Assembly: GCA_001770855.1 (NCBI GenBank)
Contig: MESE01000001.1
Location: 372,001 to 436,000, forward strand
Direction: 5' to 3'
Length of the DNA stretch: 64,000 nt
From: Burkholderiales bacterium RIFCSPLOWO2_02_FULL_57_36
GTDB lineage: Bacteria > Pseudomonadota > Gammaproteobacteria > Burkholderiales > Burkholderiaceae_D
A model generated the notes under the pieces. The model was given only the letters and a program-made list of their open reading frames with translations, had not been told where the DNA came from and made no database searches. A program made the translations under genes and the position numbers. Position 1 is the first letter of the stretch. Each line of letters opens with the position of its first letter. Positions 1 to 9,251 of the stretch are shown piece by piece.

Positions 1-387
1 GCCGTCCGGAAGAGGATTGGTGCCCAATGTCGTCAGCGCATCGGACAGTCCTGTCTTGTCTTTGAGCGCGCTGAGTGCATTTTCTCGCGGAATGAATTCC
101 AGCCTGCCGCTGCTGTTGTTGTCCTGCAAAATGCGGCGAATGCTCGGCGCCAGCGCGGTGGCGCGTTCGCGCGGGGTATCGACCGACACGAAGATGCTGA
201 TCTCCGGCTCAATCGCTAACTGCGCGGATACCGGCCGTATGCTGTCGAGCATGGTCAATCCGGCGAAGGGCAGCGCCAACGCGATTGCGATCACCAGCAC
301 ATTGAACAGGAAGCTGCCGGGATGCTTGATCACGCGGTCAAATGCATCGGTGACGGCGAACCGGTGTTGTCGCAGCCAGGCTTTCAT
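1..387 (-). CDS. ftsX: Cell division protein FtsX, N-terminal part (runs off the window)
   Basis: FtsX is the membrane subunit of the FtsEX ABC-type complex, which sits at the septum and activates peptidoglycan hydrolases rather than transporting a solute. The visible N-terminal 129 residues begin MKAWLRQHRF, a cytosolic stretch, followed by one hydrophobic segment at about residues 25-48 (FLFNVLVIAIALALPFAGL) and then periplasmic sequence, as expected of FtsX. The start ATG overlaps the ftsE stop in an ATGA arrangement at 384-387, so the two are translationally coupled. The three C-terminal membrane segments lie beyond position 1 of the window. Confidence 0.9.
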   Translation of the reverse strand, partial: MKAWLRQHRFAVTDAFDRVIKHPGSFLFNVLVIAIALALPFAGLTMLDSIRPVSAQLAIEPEISIFVSVDTPRERATALAPSIRRILQDNNSSGRLEFIPRENALSALKDKTGLSDALTTLGTNPLPDG

Positions 388-1073
388 GCGGCGCCTTCCA
401 TTTCCGCCCTGCGCCAGGTATCGACGATTCTTCCGTGGTCTAGACACACGACGCGGTCGGCGCGATCCAGGAAGTATTCATCATGCGTGGAAATCACGCA
501 GGTAACGCCGACACCGTGAAATGCCTTGAGCGTGTTGATCACCTTGGTGGCGCTGTCACGATCGAGATTGGCGGTCGGTTCGTCGGCCAGGATGATTTGC
601 GGACGATGCACGATGGCGCGCGCAATCGCCACGCGCTGCTGTTCGCCGCCGGATAAGGTCAACGGCGCCGAATGCGCCTTGTCGAGCAGTCCGACCTTAT
701 CGAGGGCGGCGCGGGCTCGTTTCTGCGCTTCGTCTTTCGCCGCGCCCGTCACCACCAGCGGCAACGCTACATTGGATAACACATCGCGATCGAGCAGCAG
801 GCGCTGCTGCTGGAATATCAGCCCGAGCTTGCGCCGCAAATACGGCAGGCCGGAGGGTTTCAGCTTGCCGATATCCTCGCCATTGACCTTGATCACGCCG
901 CCGGTCGGGCGTTCGATCGCGGCAATTATTTTCAGCAGCGTCGATTTTCCGGCGCCGGACGGGCCGGCCAGGAAAATCAGTTCGCCTTTGGCAATCGACA
1001 AGGTGACGTCCGTCAATGCGGGCGTATTGCCGGCATAGCGTTTCGAGACATGCTGCAATTCGATCATTGCCAT
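384..1073 (-). CDS. ftsE: Cell division ATP-binding protein FtsE
   Basis: FtsE is the cytoplasmic ATPase of FtsEX, coupling ATP hydrolysis to septal cell-wall hydrolase activation. The 229-residue product has the full ABC ATPase set: Walker A GPSGAGKST (37-45), a Q-loop at about 88, signature LSGGEQQ (140-146) and Walker B IILADEP (160-166). Length is normal for the family. It follows ftsY by ten bases on the same strand and overlaps ftsX by four, giving a ftsY-ftsE-ftsX operon. The start could be MAMIEL or the MIEL two codons on; the upstream ATG is used here. Confidence 0.95.
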   Translation of the reverse strand: MAMIELQHVSKRYAGNTPALTDVTLSIAKGELIFLAGPSGAGKSTLLKIIAAIERPTGGVIKVNGEDIGKLKPSGLPYLRRKLGLIFQQQRLLLDRDVLSNVALPLVVTGAAKDEAQKRARAALDKVGLLDKAHSAPLTLSGGEQQRVAIARAIVHRPQIILADEPTANLDRDSATKVINTLKAFHGVGVTCVISTHDEYFLDRADRVVCLDHGRIVDTWRRAEMEGAA

Positions 1074-1083
1074 GGACGATTCA

Positions 1084-2133
1084 TCAGGTTAGCAACGCGT
1101 CGACGAATTCTTCGGCGTTGAACGGCTGCAGATCTTCGATCTTTTCGCCGACGCCAATGAAATACACCGGAACCGGCCGGCTCTTGACGATGGCCGCAAG
1201 AACGCCGCCTTTGGCGGTGCCGTCCAGCTTGGTGATCACCAGTCCGGTCAGTCCCAGCGCATCGTCGAAAGCCTTGACCTGGGCCAATGCATTTTGCCCT
1301 GTATTGCCGTCAATCACCAAAAGAATCTCATGCGGAGCGGATGCCATGCTTTTGCCGATCGCGCGCTTGATTCGCTTTAATTCATCCATCAAATGCAACT
1401 GCGTCGGCAGGCGTCCTGCCGTGTCGACCATCACCACATTGATCTTGCGCGCCTGCGCCGAGTGGACTGCATCGAACGCTACCGCGGCGGGATCGCCCGA
1501 TTCCTGCGAAATCACGGTGACGTTGTTACGCTCGCCCCAGATCGTCAGTTGCTCGCGTGCGGCGGCACGGAAGGTATCGCCCGCCGCCAGCAATACCGAT
1601 TGATCATGCGCTTGCAGATGTTTGGCCAGTTTGCCGATGGTGGTGGTTTTTCCGGCGCCGTTGACACCGGCGATCATCATTACCAATGGCTGGTGGCGGC
1701 CCAGCACCAGCGGTTTTTGCAAAGGAGCAAGCAATTCGAGCAGCAACGCGCGCAACGCGGTTTTCACTTGCGCGGCTTCGGTCAGCTTTTTCTCCCTGAC
1801 CCGCTTTTTCAAGCCATCGAGCAGGAATTGGGTCGCTTCCACGCCCGCATCCGACATCAGCAATGCCGACTCCAGTTCTTCGTACAAGTCGTCATCGATC
1901 TTGGCGCCGACGAACAGGGTGGTCAGATTGGACGAGGTCTTCGACAAGCCGGTCTTCAACCGGGTCATCCAGGATTGCTTTTGTTCCAATGGAGTGGCAG
2001 CCGGGACGATCTGTTCTTCAAGCTCAGGCCTTGGCGCAGGCGATGCTTCCGGCTCCGGCTGAATTGCCGGGGCGGTTGACTGCGGCGCGGCAGGAGGAAT
2101 ATCTTTAGGTTTTTTTTTGAAGAAACTAAACAT
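1084..2133 (-). CDS. ftsY: Signal recognition particle receptor FtsY
   Basis: FtsY is the SRP receptor GTPase that docks ribosome-nascent chain complexes at the inner membrane. After a short, Pro/Glu-rich acidic A domain (residues 1-50, beginning MFSFFKKK) comes the four-helix N domain and a G domain with G1 GVNGAGKTT (156-164), DTAGR (237-241) and TKLDG (301-305). The reading frame is open upstream to 2208, but those 25 residues are hydrophobic and unlike FtsY, so the ATG at 2133 is chosen (349 residues). It is first in an operon with ftsE and ftsX and diverges from the M16 peptidase gene. Confidence 0.93.
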   Translation of the reverse strand: MFSFFKKKPKDIPPAAPQSTAPAIQPEPEASPAPRPELEEQIVPAATPLEQKQSWMTRLKTGLSKTSSNLTTLFVGAKIDDDLYEELESALLMSDAGVEATQFLLDGLKKRVREKKLTEAAQVKTALRALLLELLAPLQKPLVLGRHQPLVMMIAGVNGAGKTTTIGKLAKHLQAHDQSVLLAAGDTFRAAAREQLTIWGERNNVTVISQESGDPAAVAFDAVHSAQARKINVVMVDTAGRLPTQLHLMDELKRIKRAIGKSMASAPHEILLVIDGNTGQNALAQVKAFDDALGLTGLVITKLDGTAKGGVLAAIVKSRPVPVYFIGVGEKIEDLQPFNAEEFVDALLT

Positions 2134-2228
2134 CAGGGACAAGGTCAGCAGTAAGGTCGGTGTTGCTTGCAGCAATGCCGCACACAAGAAGAAGATACAA
2201 TCAGCCACATTCTATCAGAGCGACGACT

Positions 2229-3599
2229 ATGAAATTTCGGATTGGACTATTTGTAGCAACATGGCTGGTAATGAGCGCGCCTTTGGCGGCGCAAACCGAA
2301 CTTGCCAAGGAATTCATGTTGAAAAACGGCATGAAAGTTATCGTCAAGGAAGATCATCGGGCACCGACCGTTGCGCATATGGTTTGGTACAAACTCGGGT
2401 CAATGGATGAAATCAACGGCACCACCGGCGTTGCCCATGTATTGGAACACATGATGTTCAAAGGCACCAAGACGCTCAAGCCCGGCGAATTCAGTTCTCG
2501 GGTTGCAGCTCTGGGCGGCCGTGAAAACGCGTTCACCAGCAAGGATTACACGGGCTATTATCAGCAGATCGAGAAGTCCCGGCTGGGAAAGGTAATGACC
2601 CTGGAAGCCGACCGCATGGCCAATCTTGTGTTCAGCAAGGATGAATTCGCCAAGGAAATCCGGGTGGTGATGGAAGAGCGTCGTTGGCGCACCGACGATC
2701 AGCCGATCCAGCAAGTTTATGAAGCGCTGAATGCCACTGCATTCTGGGCGCATCCTTATCGGAACCCGATCATCGGCTGGATGGACGACCTGCAAAATAT
2801 GACTGTTGCGGATACCAAAGCCTGGCACGATCGCTGGTATGCGCCTAATAATGCGACCATGGTGGTGACCGGCGACGTCGACGCGCAGCAGGTGCGTGCA
2901 CTTGCGGAAAAACATTTCGGCAAGATCGCCCGCAAACCGGCGCCGATCACCAAACCGCAGAATGAACCGCCGCAACGCGGCATCAGGCGCGTGACGGTCA
3001 AGGCGCCCGCCGAAAATCCATACGTGACGTTGGCATTCAAGGCGCCGACCTTGCGCGACGTGGAAAAAGACGACGAAGTATATGCGCTCAGCGTATTGGC
3101 CGCGGTACTCGACGGCTATGACAATGCGCGCTTGAATGCAAAACTGGTGCGTACCGACAAAGTTGCCAATTCGGTCGGCGCCGGATATTCATATGTCTCC
3201 CGCGGCCCGGTATTGTTTTTCCTGGACGGGACGCCCGCGGCGGGAACCACCACCGAACAGCTGGAGAAATTGCTGCGCGCGGAAGTCGAACGTGTTGCCA
3301 AGGAAGGCGTGTCCGAACACGAATTGAAACGCGTGAAGACCCAGTTGATCGCGGGAGAAGTTTACAAGCGCGACTCGATTTTCGGTCAGGCCCTGGAAAT
3401 CGGCACGATGGAAATGTCGGGGCTGTCGCACAAGCAAATCGACCGCATCATCGAGAAATTGGGATTGGTCACGGCGCAGCAGGTGCAAGCGGTGGCGCAA
3501 AAATATTTTGGCGACGATACACTGACGATTGCCACACTGGTGCCGCTGCCATTGTCCGAAAAGAAGGCGGCTCCGCCTCCGGCGGGTATTCGCCATTAG
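2229..3599 (+). CDS. Exported M16 zinc peptidase (catalytic member of a pair)
   Basis: An M16 (pitrilysin/insulinase-type) metallopeptidase, 456 residues, acting outside the cytoplasm. A signal peptide is visible at 1-21 (MKFRIGLFVATWLVMSAPLAAQ). The inverted zinc motif HxxEH is present as HVLEH at 70-74 and a downstream acidic ligand lies in the VVMEERR stretch. Two M16 domains of about 200 residues follow, as in the short bacterial forms. The ATG at 2229 is preferred over an in-frame ATG at 2160 because it puts the signal peptide at the terminus. It is followed 115 bases later by a non-catalytic homologue, so the two probably form a heterodimer. Confidence 0.88.
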   Translation: MKFRIGLFVATWLVMSAPLAAQTELAKEFMLKNGMKVIVKEDHRAPTVAHMVWYKLGSMDEINGTTGVAHVLEHMMFKGTKTLKPGEFSSRVAALGGRENAFTSKDYTGYYQQIEKSRLGKVMTLEADRMANLVFSKDEFAKEIRVVMEERRWRTDDQPIQQVYEALNATAFWAHPYRNPIIGWMDDLQNMTVADTKAWHDRWYAPNNATMVVTGDVDAQQVRALAEKHFGKIARKPAPITKPQNEPPQRGIRRVTVKAPAENPYVTLAFKAPTLRDVEKDDEVYALSVLAAVLDGYDNARLNAKLVRTDKVANSVGAGYSYVSRGPVLFFLDGTPAAGTTTEQLEKLLRAEVERVAKEGVSEHELKRVKTQLIAGEVYKRDSIFGQALEIGTMEMSGLSHKQIDRIIEKLGLVTAQQVQAVAQKYFGDDTLTIATLVPLPLSEKKAAPPPAGIRH

Positions 3600-3600
3600 T

Positions 3601-3639
3601 CTAATCGCCATTCCGAGCGAAGCGAGGAATGACGATTAG
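3601..3639. repeat. Long imperfect hairpin between the two M16 genes
   Basis: Directly after the stop codon of the first M16 gene, CTAATCG (3601-3607) pairs with CGATTAG (3633-3639) and CATTCC (3609-3614) with GGAATG (3626-3631), separated by one mismatch, with an 11-base loop GAGCGAAGCGA. There is no T-run, so this is not a classical terminator. The core resembles short palindromic elements often found between genes in proteobacteria; a role in mRNA stability or differential expression is inferred. Confidence 0.6.
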
Positions 3640-3714
3640 CGCTGATTGATGCGGCGCCCAAAGCTTCCGGGCGCCGCTTTTCCTGCAACACCAGACAATC
3701 AACAAGGTAGAACG

Positions 3715-5046
3715 ATGTTCGCATTCAAACAAATTTTTATATTGCTGCTGGTACTGGCATGCGGCTCGGCGCATGCAGCGCTGAAGATCCAGACTTGGGC
3801 GCTTGCCAATGGCGCGCGCGTGTTTTTTGTCGAGAACCATTCAATCCCCTTGTTTGATGTCAGCATTGAATTCGACGCGGGATCGCGTCGCGATCCGCAA
3901 GGTAAGGCCGGCACCGCGTCGTTGACCAATGCGATGCTGGCGCGCGGCTTGAGCGAAGGCAGAGCACCGGATAACTCGGTCGAACCGGCATTGAACGAAG
4001 CTCAGATCTCGGACGCCTTCGCCGATACGGCGGCACAACGCGGCGGCGGCGCCGGCAACGACCGTGCGGGGGCGTCGCTGCGGAGTTTGTCTAGTCCCTC
4101 GGAACGCGATGCATCGATTCGGCTGTTGGCGCGCATTCTCGCGCAACCGGATTTTCCAGCCAATTTTTTCGAGCGCGACAAGGCGCGCACCATTTCGGCG
4201 ATAAAGGAAGATTTGACCAAGCCGGCTTCCATTGCCGGCAAGGCATTCTGGCGCGTGGCATATGGCACGCATCCTTATGCGATGGAAACCACCGTCGCGT
4301 CGGTCGAAGCAATCAAGCGCGAAGATTTGATTGAATTTCATCGGCAACACTATGTTGCCAATCGTGCGGTGATTGCAATGATCGGCGACATCACTCGCGC
4401 CGAAGCCGATGCGATCGCACGGCAAATGACCATGCGCTTGCCGCAGGGCGCGGCTTTGCCAGCGCTGCCTGCCGTGCCGAACGGGCAAGGGCAGGAAGAG
4501 CGAATCGCCCATCCGGCATCGCAATCGCATATCCTGATCGGCGGCCCTGCGCTTGTGCGGGGCGATCCCGACTTTTTCGCGCTCACGGTCGGCAACTATG
4601 TGCTGGGCGGCGGCGGATTCGTGTCGCGCCTGATGCGTGAGGTGCGTGAAAAACGCGGTCTGGCGTATAGCGTGTACAGCTACTTCAGTCCGATGGCGCA
4701 ATCGGGCCCGTTTCAAATCGGCTTGCAAACCCAGAAGGAACAAACCGACAATGCTCTCAAGGTAGTGCACGACGTGTTGTCGGCATATTTGCGCGACGGA
4801 CCGACCGAGATGGAGTTAAAGGCGGCGAAAGACAATCTGATCGGCGGTTTCCCGCTGCGTATCGATAATAATCGCAAGATCCTGGATAACATCGCTGTCA
4901 TTGGATATTACAACCTGCCTCTGGATTATCTCGACACCTGGACTGCCAACGTGGCCAAAGTCAGCGCGGCCGATATCAAGGCGGCATTCAACCGAAAGGT
5001 CGTCATCGACCGATTGACGACCATCGTGGTCGGGGCGCAGAAATAG
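3715..5046 (+). CDS. Exported M16-family protein lacking the zinc motif
   Basis: A 443-residue paralogue-like partner of the preceding peptidase, also exported: signal peptide about 1-21 (MFAFKQIFILLLVLACGSAHA). The M16 fold is recognisable, including the C-terminal GGFVSRLMREVREKRGLAYS element that is conserved in these proteins, but the HxxEH catalytic motif is absent: the equivalent region reads GKAGTASLTNAMLARG. Bacterial M16 proteins often occur as catalytic/non-catalytic pairs in which the inactive member shapes the chamber and binds substrate. The ATG at 3715 is chosen because it gives the signal peptide; the frame is open to 3646. Confidence 0.87.
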   Translation: MFAFKQIFILLLVLACGSAHAALKIQTWALANGARVFFVENHSIPLFDVSIEFDAGSRRDPQGKAGTASLTNAMLARGLSEGRAPDNSVEPALNEAQISDAFADTAAQRGGGAGNDRAGASLRSLSSPSERDASIRLLARILAQPDFPANFFERDKARTISAIKEDLTKPASIAGKAFWRVAYGTHPYAMETTVASVEAIKREDLIEFHRQHYVANRAVIAMIGDITRAEADAIARQMTMRLPQGAALPALPAVPNGQGQEERIAHPASQSHILIGGPALVRGDPDFFALTVGNYVLGGGGFVSRLMREVREKRGLAYSVYSYFSPMAQSGPFQIGLQTQKEQTDNALKVVHDVLSAYLRDGPTEMELKAAKDNLIGGFPLRIDNNRKILDNIAVIGYYNLPLDYLDTWTANVAKVSAADIKAAFNRKVVIDRLTTIVVGAQK

Positions 5047-5062
5047 ACTCCGATACGGGATA

Positions 5063-5719
5063 ATGCAAAAAATCCGAAATAAAAAAACAGGCATCCCGCG
5101 GGTCGTGCCTGCAGCTGCAACCCATCAGGTTCGCATCATCGGCGGCCAGTGGAAGCGCACGCCGCTCGCCGTGCTCGATGCGCAAGGCCTGCGCCCGACA
5201 CCGGACCGGGTGCGGGAGACGGTTTTCAACTGGCTGAACCACTTGCTCGATGGGGAATGGAATAGTGCCAGGTGCCTGGATTTGTTTGCCGGCACCGGCG
5301 CGCTCGGTTTCGAGGCGGCGAGCCGCGGTGCCGGTCAGGTAACAATGGTCGAGTCCAATGCATCGGCGGTCAGGCAACTGGAAGCCACCAAGGGAAAATT
5401 GCGTGCGGAGCAGGTAAGCATACTGCGCGGCGACGCTTTGTCGATTGCCAGCAGGATGGCCGCAAGCGCGGATGCGGAAAACAATCGCTTCAATCTGATT
5501 TTTCTCGATCCGCCATATCATCAGGGCTGGCTTGAGAAAATATTGCCGATCTGTACCGGTCTTTTACGCGACGGCGGATTGGTATATGCTGAATCGGAGC
5601 AGGTGCTGGACTGTGAAACGCCGCTCGATTGGCTTGCCGGTTGGGATAATGTGAGGGCGGACCGCGCAGGCGTGATTTTCTATCACTTGTTGCGACGCAA
5701 TATTCCAGCCGAAAATTAA
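5063..5719 (+). CDS. rsmD: 16S rRNA (guanine(966)-N(2))-methyltransferase RsmD
   Basis: RsmD uses SAM to methylate N2 of G966 in 16S rRNA on the 30S particle. The 218-residue protein has the SAM-binding motif DLFAGTGALG (73-82), the acidic ribose-binding VESN (96-99) and the catalytic DPPY (149-152). The N-terminal RIIGGQWKRTPL segment and LRPTPDRVRETVFNWL are typical of RsmD. It begins 16 bases after the second M16 gene and precedes coaD, the usual rsmD-coaD pairing. The first twenty residues are basic and poorly conserved, so the true start may be slightly further in. Confidence 0.93.
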   Translation: MQKIRNKKTGIPRVVPAAATHQVRIIGGQWKRTPLAVLDAQGLRPTPDRVRETVFNWLNHLLDGEWNSARCLDLFAGTGALGFEAASRGAGQVTMVESNASAVRQLEATKGKLRAEQVSILRGDALSIASRMAASADAENNRFNLIFLDPPYHQGWLEKILPICTGLLRDGGLVYAESEQVLDCETPLDWLAGWDNVRADRAGVIFYHLLRRNIPAEN

Positions 5720-5746
5720 GGCATAATGCGCGTTCTATATTGGTGA

Positions 5747-6250
<504 letters not shown>

Positions 6251-6265
6251 GCAGGCAGGTTTGTC

Positions 6266-6535
6266 ATGGCCTTAATAATCACGGACGATTGCATCAACTG
6301 CGACGTGTGCGAGCCCGAGTGCCCGAACGATGCGATTTACATGGGCACGGAGATCTACGAGATCGATCCAAATAAATGCACCGAGTGCGTCGGACATTTC
6401 AATGAGCCGCAATGCCAGCAAGTGTGTCCGGTGAACTGTATTCCGTTCAATCCGGATTGGCGCGAGACCAAGGAACAATTGCAGGAGAAATTCGAGCGCT
6501 TGCAGGCTGAATCGAAAATCATTAAAAGCGACTGA
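6266..6535 (+). CDS. 2[4Fe-4S] ferredoxin, YfhL type
   Basis: A small (89-residue) cytoplasmic electron carrier with two cysteine clusters. The first is Cys9, 12, 15 and 19 in CINCDVCEPECP; the second is Cys38, 41, 50, 54 and 58, with the longer C-x8-C insertion typical of YfhL/Alv-type ferredoxins, whose clusters have unusually low potential. It ends the rsmD-coaD-fdx run and is followed by a strong terminator. The physiological partner is unknown from the sequence. Confidence 0.92.
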   Translation: MALIITDDCINCDVCEPECPNDAIYMGTEIYEIDPNKCTECVGHFNEPQCQQVCPVNCIPFNPDWRETKEQLQEKFERLQAESKIIKSD

Positions 6536-6578
6536 CGACCTGCGGGTTTACCGGATGGATCAAGCAGTGACTGCATAA

Positions 6579-6612
6579 CAAAAAAAGGACAGAGCACTCT
6601 GTCCTTTTTTAT
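6579..6612. terminator. Bidirectional rho-independent terminator
   Basis: A perfect stem AGGACAGAG / CTCTGTCCT (6586-6605) is flanked by an A-run on the left and a T-run on the right, so it can end the rsmD-coaD-ferredoxin transcript on plus and the diguanylate cyclase transcript on minus, which converge here. Confidence 0.9.
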
Positions 6613-7715
6613 ACCTGACGCTGATCGAAAATCACCACCTTGTTGCGTCCGCCCGATTTTGCCCGATACAGCGCTTGATCAGCGCTCACGATCAGCTTTT
6701 GCGCAATCGCTTCGGCCGTATTGCCGCGATCCGATTCTTCGAGTGTCGCTATGCCAATCGACACGGTCGCGAAAAGTGTTTGGCCGGAACTGAGTGTCAA
6801 CGGCTGTTCGGCGATACTGGCGCGTATCCGCTCCGCCACATTGGACGAGTCGACCGGCTCCGCATCGATCAGCAGTGCGACGAATTCTTCTCCGCCGAAC
6901 CGGCCAAGGGCATCGCTCAATCTTAGCTCTGCCTTGATGCGCCCCGCGACTTCGCGCAACACTTCATCGCCGCCCTGATGTCCGATCGTATCGTTGATTT
7001 GCTTGAAATGATCGATATCGATATACATGCACGACAAGGCGTAACCGTGCCGTTTGGACCGGCCGATTTCTTCAAGCAGCCGATGTTCTATGTAGCGCCG
7101 GTTATTGACGCGGGTCAGCGCATCGGTCCAGCCTATGTGTTTGAGCAATTCCTTGTTAATGACGTTCTCTATGCAGATCGCAACGATCGACGCCTGATGT
7201 TCGAGAAAATCAGTCGCGATATTTCCGTCGAATCGTCCGTCCTGACCGCTGCCGAGGGCAAGGCAGCCGATCAAGGTGTGATTGCGTATCAATGGAACCA
7301 CCGCAACGCTGGCCGGCGTGGGCAACGGTTCGGGAAACACGGATCCAAAAAGCTGCTCGCTGTAACGCCCCAGCACCGGCTTGTGCAAACGGATCTGCAG
7401 ATCGCCCAATTCGGATTCATTCTGTAGAAAAATCAGGTTGGGAAACTCATGCAAATGAATATGCAGGTCGGCCAGAATGCGCCGGATGCTGTAATCGGGA
7501 TCAAGCAGCACGAGGACCACGGTATCCAGTTCGGAGGTTTCGGAAAAGGCATGGAAAACGCTGCCTATCAATTCCGTGAAGCTGTTTGCGCCAATGAATT
7601 TCAGATCGAGCATCTGGTGCCGGCGCATGATTTGCTGATTGCGATGCGCTTGCTCCAGCAGGTTTTTCAACTGGTCACGCAGCGATACATTCTCGGCAAG
7701 CAGGTCTTTCGACAT
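6609..7715 (-). CDS. Diguanylate cyclase with N-terminal DUF484/GAF-like sensor
   Basis: Probable cytoplasmic enzyme making c-di-GMP from two GTP. Residues 1-35 look like a coiled coil (ENVSLRDQLKNLLEQAHRNQ), residues 40-190 resemble a DUF484/GAF-type sensor domain, and the C-terminal GGDEF domain begins at about 196. The catalytic loop reads GGEEF (274-278), compatible with activity, with the DIDHFK metal-binding segment at 233-238. An allosteric inhibitory site RLSD (265-268) lies five residues before it, so product inhibition is expected. No membrane segment or EAL domain is seen. It stands alone, convergent with the ferredoxin gene. Confidence 0.88.
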   Translation of the reverse strand: MSKDLLAENVSLRDQLKNLLEQAHRNQQIMRRHQMLDLKFIGANSFTELIGSVFHAFSETSELDTVVLVLLDPDYSIRRILADLHIHLHEFPNLIFLQNESELGDLQIRLHKPVLGRYSEQLFGSVFPEPLPTPASVAVVPLIRNHTLIGCLALGSGQDGRFDGNIATDFLEHQASIVAICIENVINKELLKHIGWTDALTRVNNRRYIEHRLLEEIGRSKRHGYALSCMYIDIDHFKQINDTIGHQGGDEVLREVAGRIKAELRLSDALGRFGGEEFVALLIDAEPVDSSNVAERIRASIAEQPLTLSSGQTLFATVSIGIATLEESDRGNTAEAIAQKLIVSADQALYRAKSGGRNKVVIFDQRQV

Positions 7716-7837
7716 TGGCGGGCAAGTCAGCAGGGTGCAAAAGGCAATTTGACAGGTAGCGCATCATAAAACGTAAACATGGAAAATGATACGCCGTATC
7801 CGATAGGAAACGGCAGCTTGCGGCCCGGAGATTTCAT

Positions 7838-8689
7838 TCAGAATGCGATCTCGATATTTACATCCTGTCCGACGCGTACCGTTTGTCCTTCGCCGGCCAG
7901 CAAAATTGCATTCATGCCGAAGGTGATGGCGCCGTCCAGCCTGGGGTCGGCTCGATAGGATTGCAGAATGTCCAATGGGTCCGGCCCTATTTGTCCTGTC
8001 GCCTGATCGACCGATGGAATCGGGCAGCGCGTGCAAGGCTTCACCGGCTTGAGAATCGCATCGCCGATCCTGATCGATTCGGCATAGTCCTCATCGAACG
8101 CGCCGCTGTCACCAATAACGATATTGGGTCGGAAGCGGTTCATCGGCAGCGCTTCCCGGCCCTGTGCTGTCAATTTTTCATTCAGGTCGGCGAGCGACGC
8201 CTCGGAAATAACCAGCATCGGATAGCCGTCTGCAAACAGCATCGGTGTCTCGACGCCGGTGGCCCACTTTGGATTCGCGACGCGTTTTGCATCGGGATGA
8301 AAACGCACCAGCCTGCACGATATGCCAAGTGCGTTCGAGAACCAGCGCGCAGTGATTTCATCGCAGTCATAGGCGGTGACGGTATCGTCCCAAACATGCA
8401 CGTCCAGAGTCGGCGCGGTATCGGGATCGGGCAGGTCAAGCGGGATTTGCAAGCGCAGCATGCCTGGCGCGCGAAGCTCCAGCGTATCGGCATTGATGCA
8501 CGGCTTGATCAACGCCATTTTGATGTGCTCGCGCTGCGTGATAAATCGTCCGGTGCTATCGACCACCATCCATTCGCGATCGTAGATGTGTTGGCTCATC
8601 AAGCCGGCCGCGGTCATGGTCGCCTCGCGCAACGCAATGCCGCCGCAGGATTTGATCGGGTACAGGTTGAGTTCGGTCAGAATTGGCAT
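7838..8689 (-). CDS. MOSC domain-containing protein (YcbX-like, no ferredoxin domain)
   Basis: A 283-residue protein with an N-terminal MOSC_N beta-barrel (about 1-120, starting LTELNLYPIKSCGGI) and a MOSC domain (about 135-270) that contains the conserved cysteine in KPCTRCPIP. MOSC proteins handle sulphur bound to the molybdenum cofactor; YcbX-like members act in detoxifying N-hydroxylated compounds. Unlike E. coli YcbX it ends without a C-terminal 2Fe-2S ferredoxin domain, so it would need an external electron donor if it is a reductase. It is a single gene. Confidence 0.85.
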   Translation of the reverse strand: MPILTELNLYPIKSCGGIALREATMTAAGLMSQHIYDREWMVVDSTGRFITQREHIKMALIKPCINADTLELRAPGMLRLQIPLDLPDPDTAPTLDVHVWDDTVTAYDCDEITARWFSNALGISCRLVRFHPDAKRVANPKWATGVETPMLFADGYPMLVISEASLADLNEKLTAQGREALPMNRFRPNIVIGDSGAFDEDYAESIRIGDAILKPVKPCTRCPIPSVDQATGQIGPDPLDILQSYRADPRLDGAITFGMNAILLAGEGQTVRVGQDVNIEIAF

Positions 8690-8891
8690 GCGTTTCTCAA
8701 ATGACGGGGCAGGATTGGATCACGACCATAGATTATCCATCCTCGTGGCCGGTCTCGGAATTATAGGCAGTTAGCGGAATCAGATGTAGACAGAAGCGAC
8801 TGAATTCGTGGAAGAAGAATTGATGCGCAGGTATTTCGCAGGCATCGACGATATTCCAATCGAAGACGAGGAACGGGACTTTGCATACTGT

Positions 8892-8930
8892 AAAAAAAAG
8901 CCTGCCATGAAAATCGCGGTAAGCTTTTTA
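8892..8930. terminator. Probable hairpin terminator in the MOSC/membrane-protein gap
   Basis: AAAAAGC (8895-8901) pairs with GCTTTTT (8923-8929), and TGCC with GGTA inside it after one mismatch. A-run and T-run flanks make it plausible on either strand; on minus it would end the small membrane protein transcript starting at 9251. The remaining 8690-8948 gap holds no gene I can support. Confidence 0.5.
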
Positions 8931-8948
8931 TCTTTGCCGATCAGCGAA

Positions 8949-9251
8949 TCATGTAAGTTCGAAGCCGATGATCGTGCGCGCGTCCAGGCTTTGCATTTTC
9001 AAGGAGCGCTTCCATCGTAAATACAATATTGCCATCACCAGCAGGCTTGCAACGAATCCGGATAAGGTCGGACCATCGGGAGAAAACAGGCCGCCAAGCA
9101 GTGCGAGTGCGCCGGCGATCGAGTAGGCAAGTGTGACGCGAATCCCTACGCGCATGCTGCGCAATATCCGGCAAATGATCAGCCACCCGATTGAAAGCGA
9201 TAGCGTCACAACGAATTGGGCAGCAAACGCCCACAGCTGACTACCTTCCAT
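8949..9251 (-). CDS. Small inner-membrane protein, unknown function
   Basis: I do not recognise a family. The 100-residue product (from MEGSQLWAFA) has three hydrophobic stretches: about 8-28, 38-58 and 62-80, then a basic tail (RWKRSLK) consistent with an inner-membrane protein of three helices. The start at 9251 is supported by GGGGAGATGAA just before the ATG; a longer reading from 9281 lacks such a site. It is a single gene, downstream of nothing obvious, with a likely terminator after it. Confidence 0.6.
   Translation of the reverse strand: MEGSQLWAFAAQFVVTLSLSIGWLIICRILRSMRVGIRVTLAYSIAGALALLGGLFSPDGPTLSGFVASLLVMAILYLRWKRSLKMQSLDARTIIGFELT

Noticed and set aside
8808..9020. Small plus-strand frame between the MOSC and membrane-protein genes
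   Set aside because: It has GGAAGAAG before an internal ATG, but the frame runs through a probable terminator hairpin and into the antisense of the small membrane protein gene, with no recognisable family.
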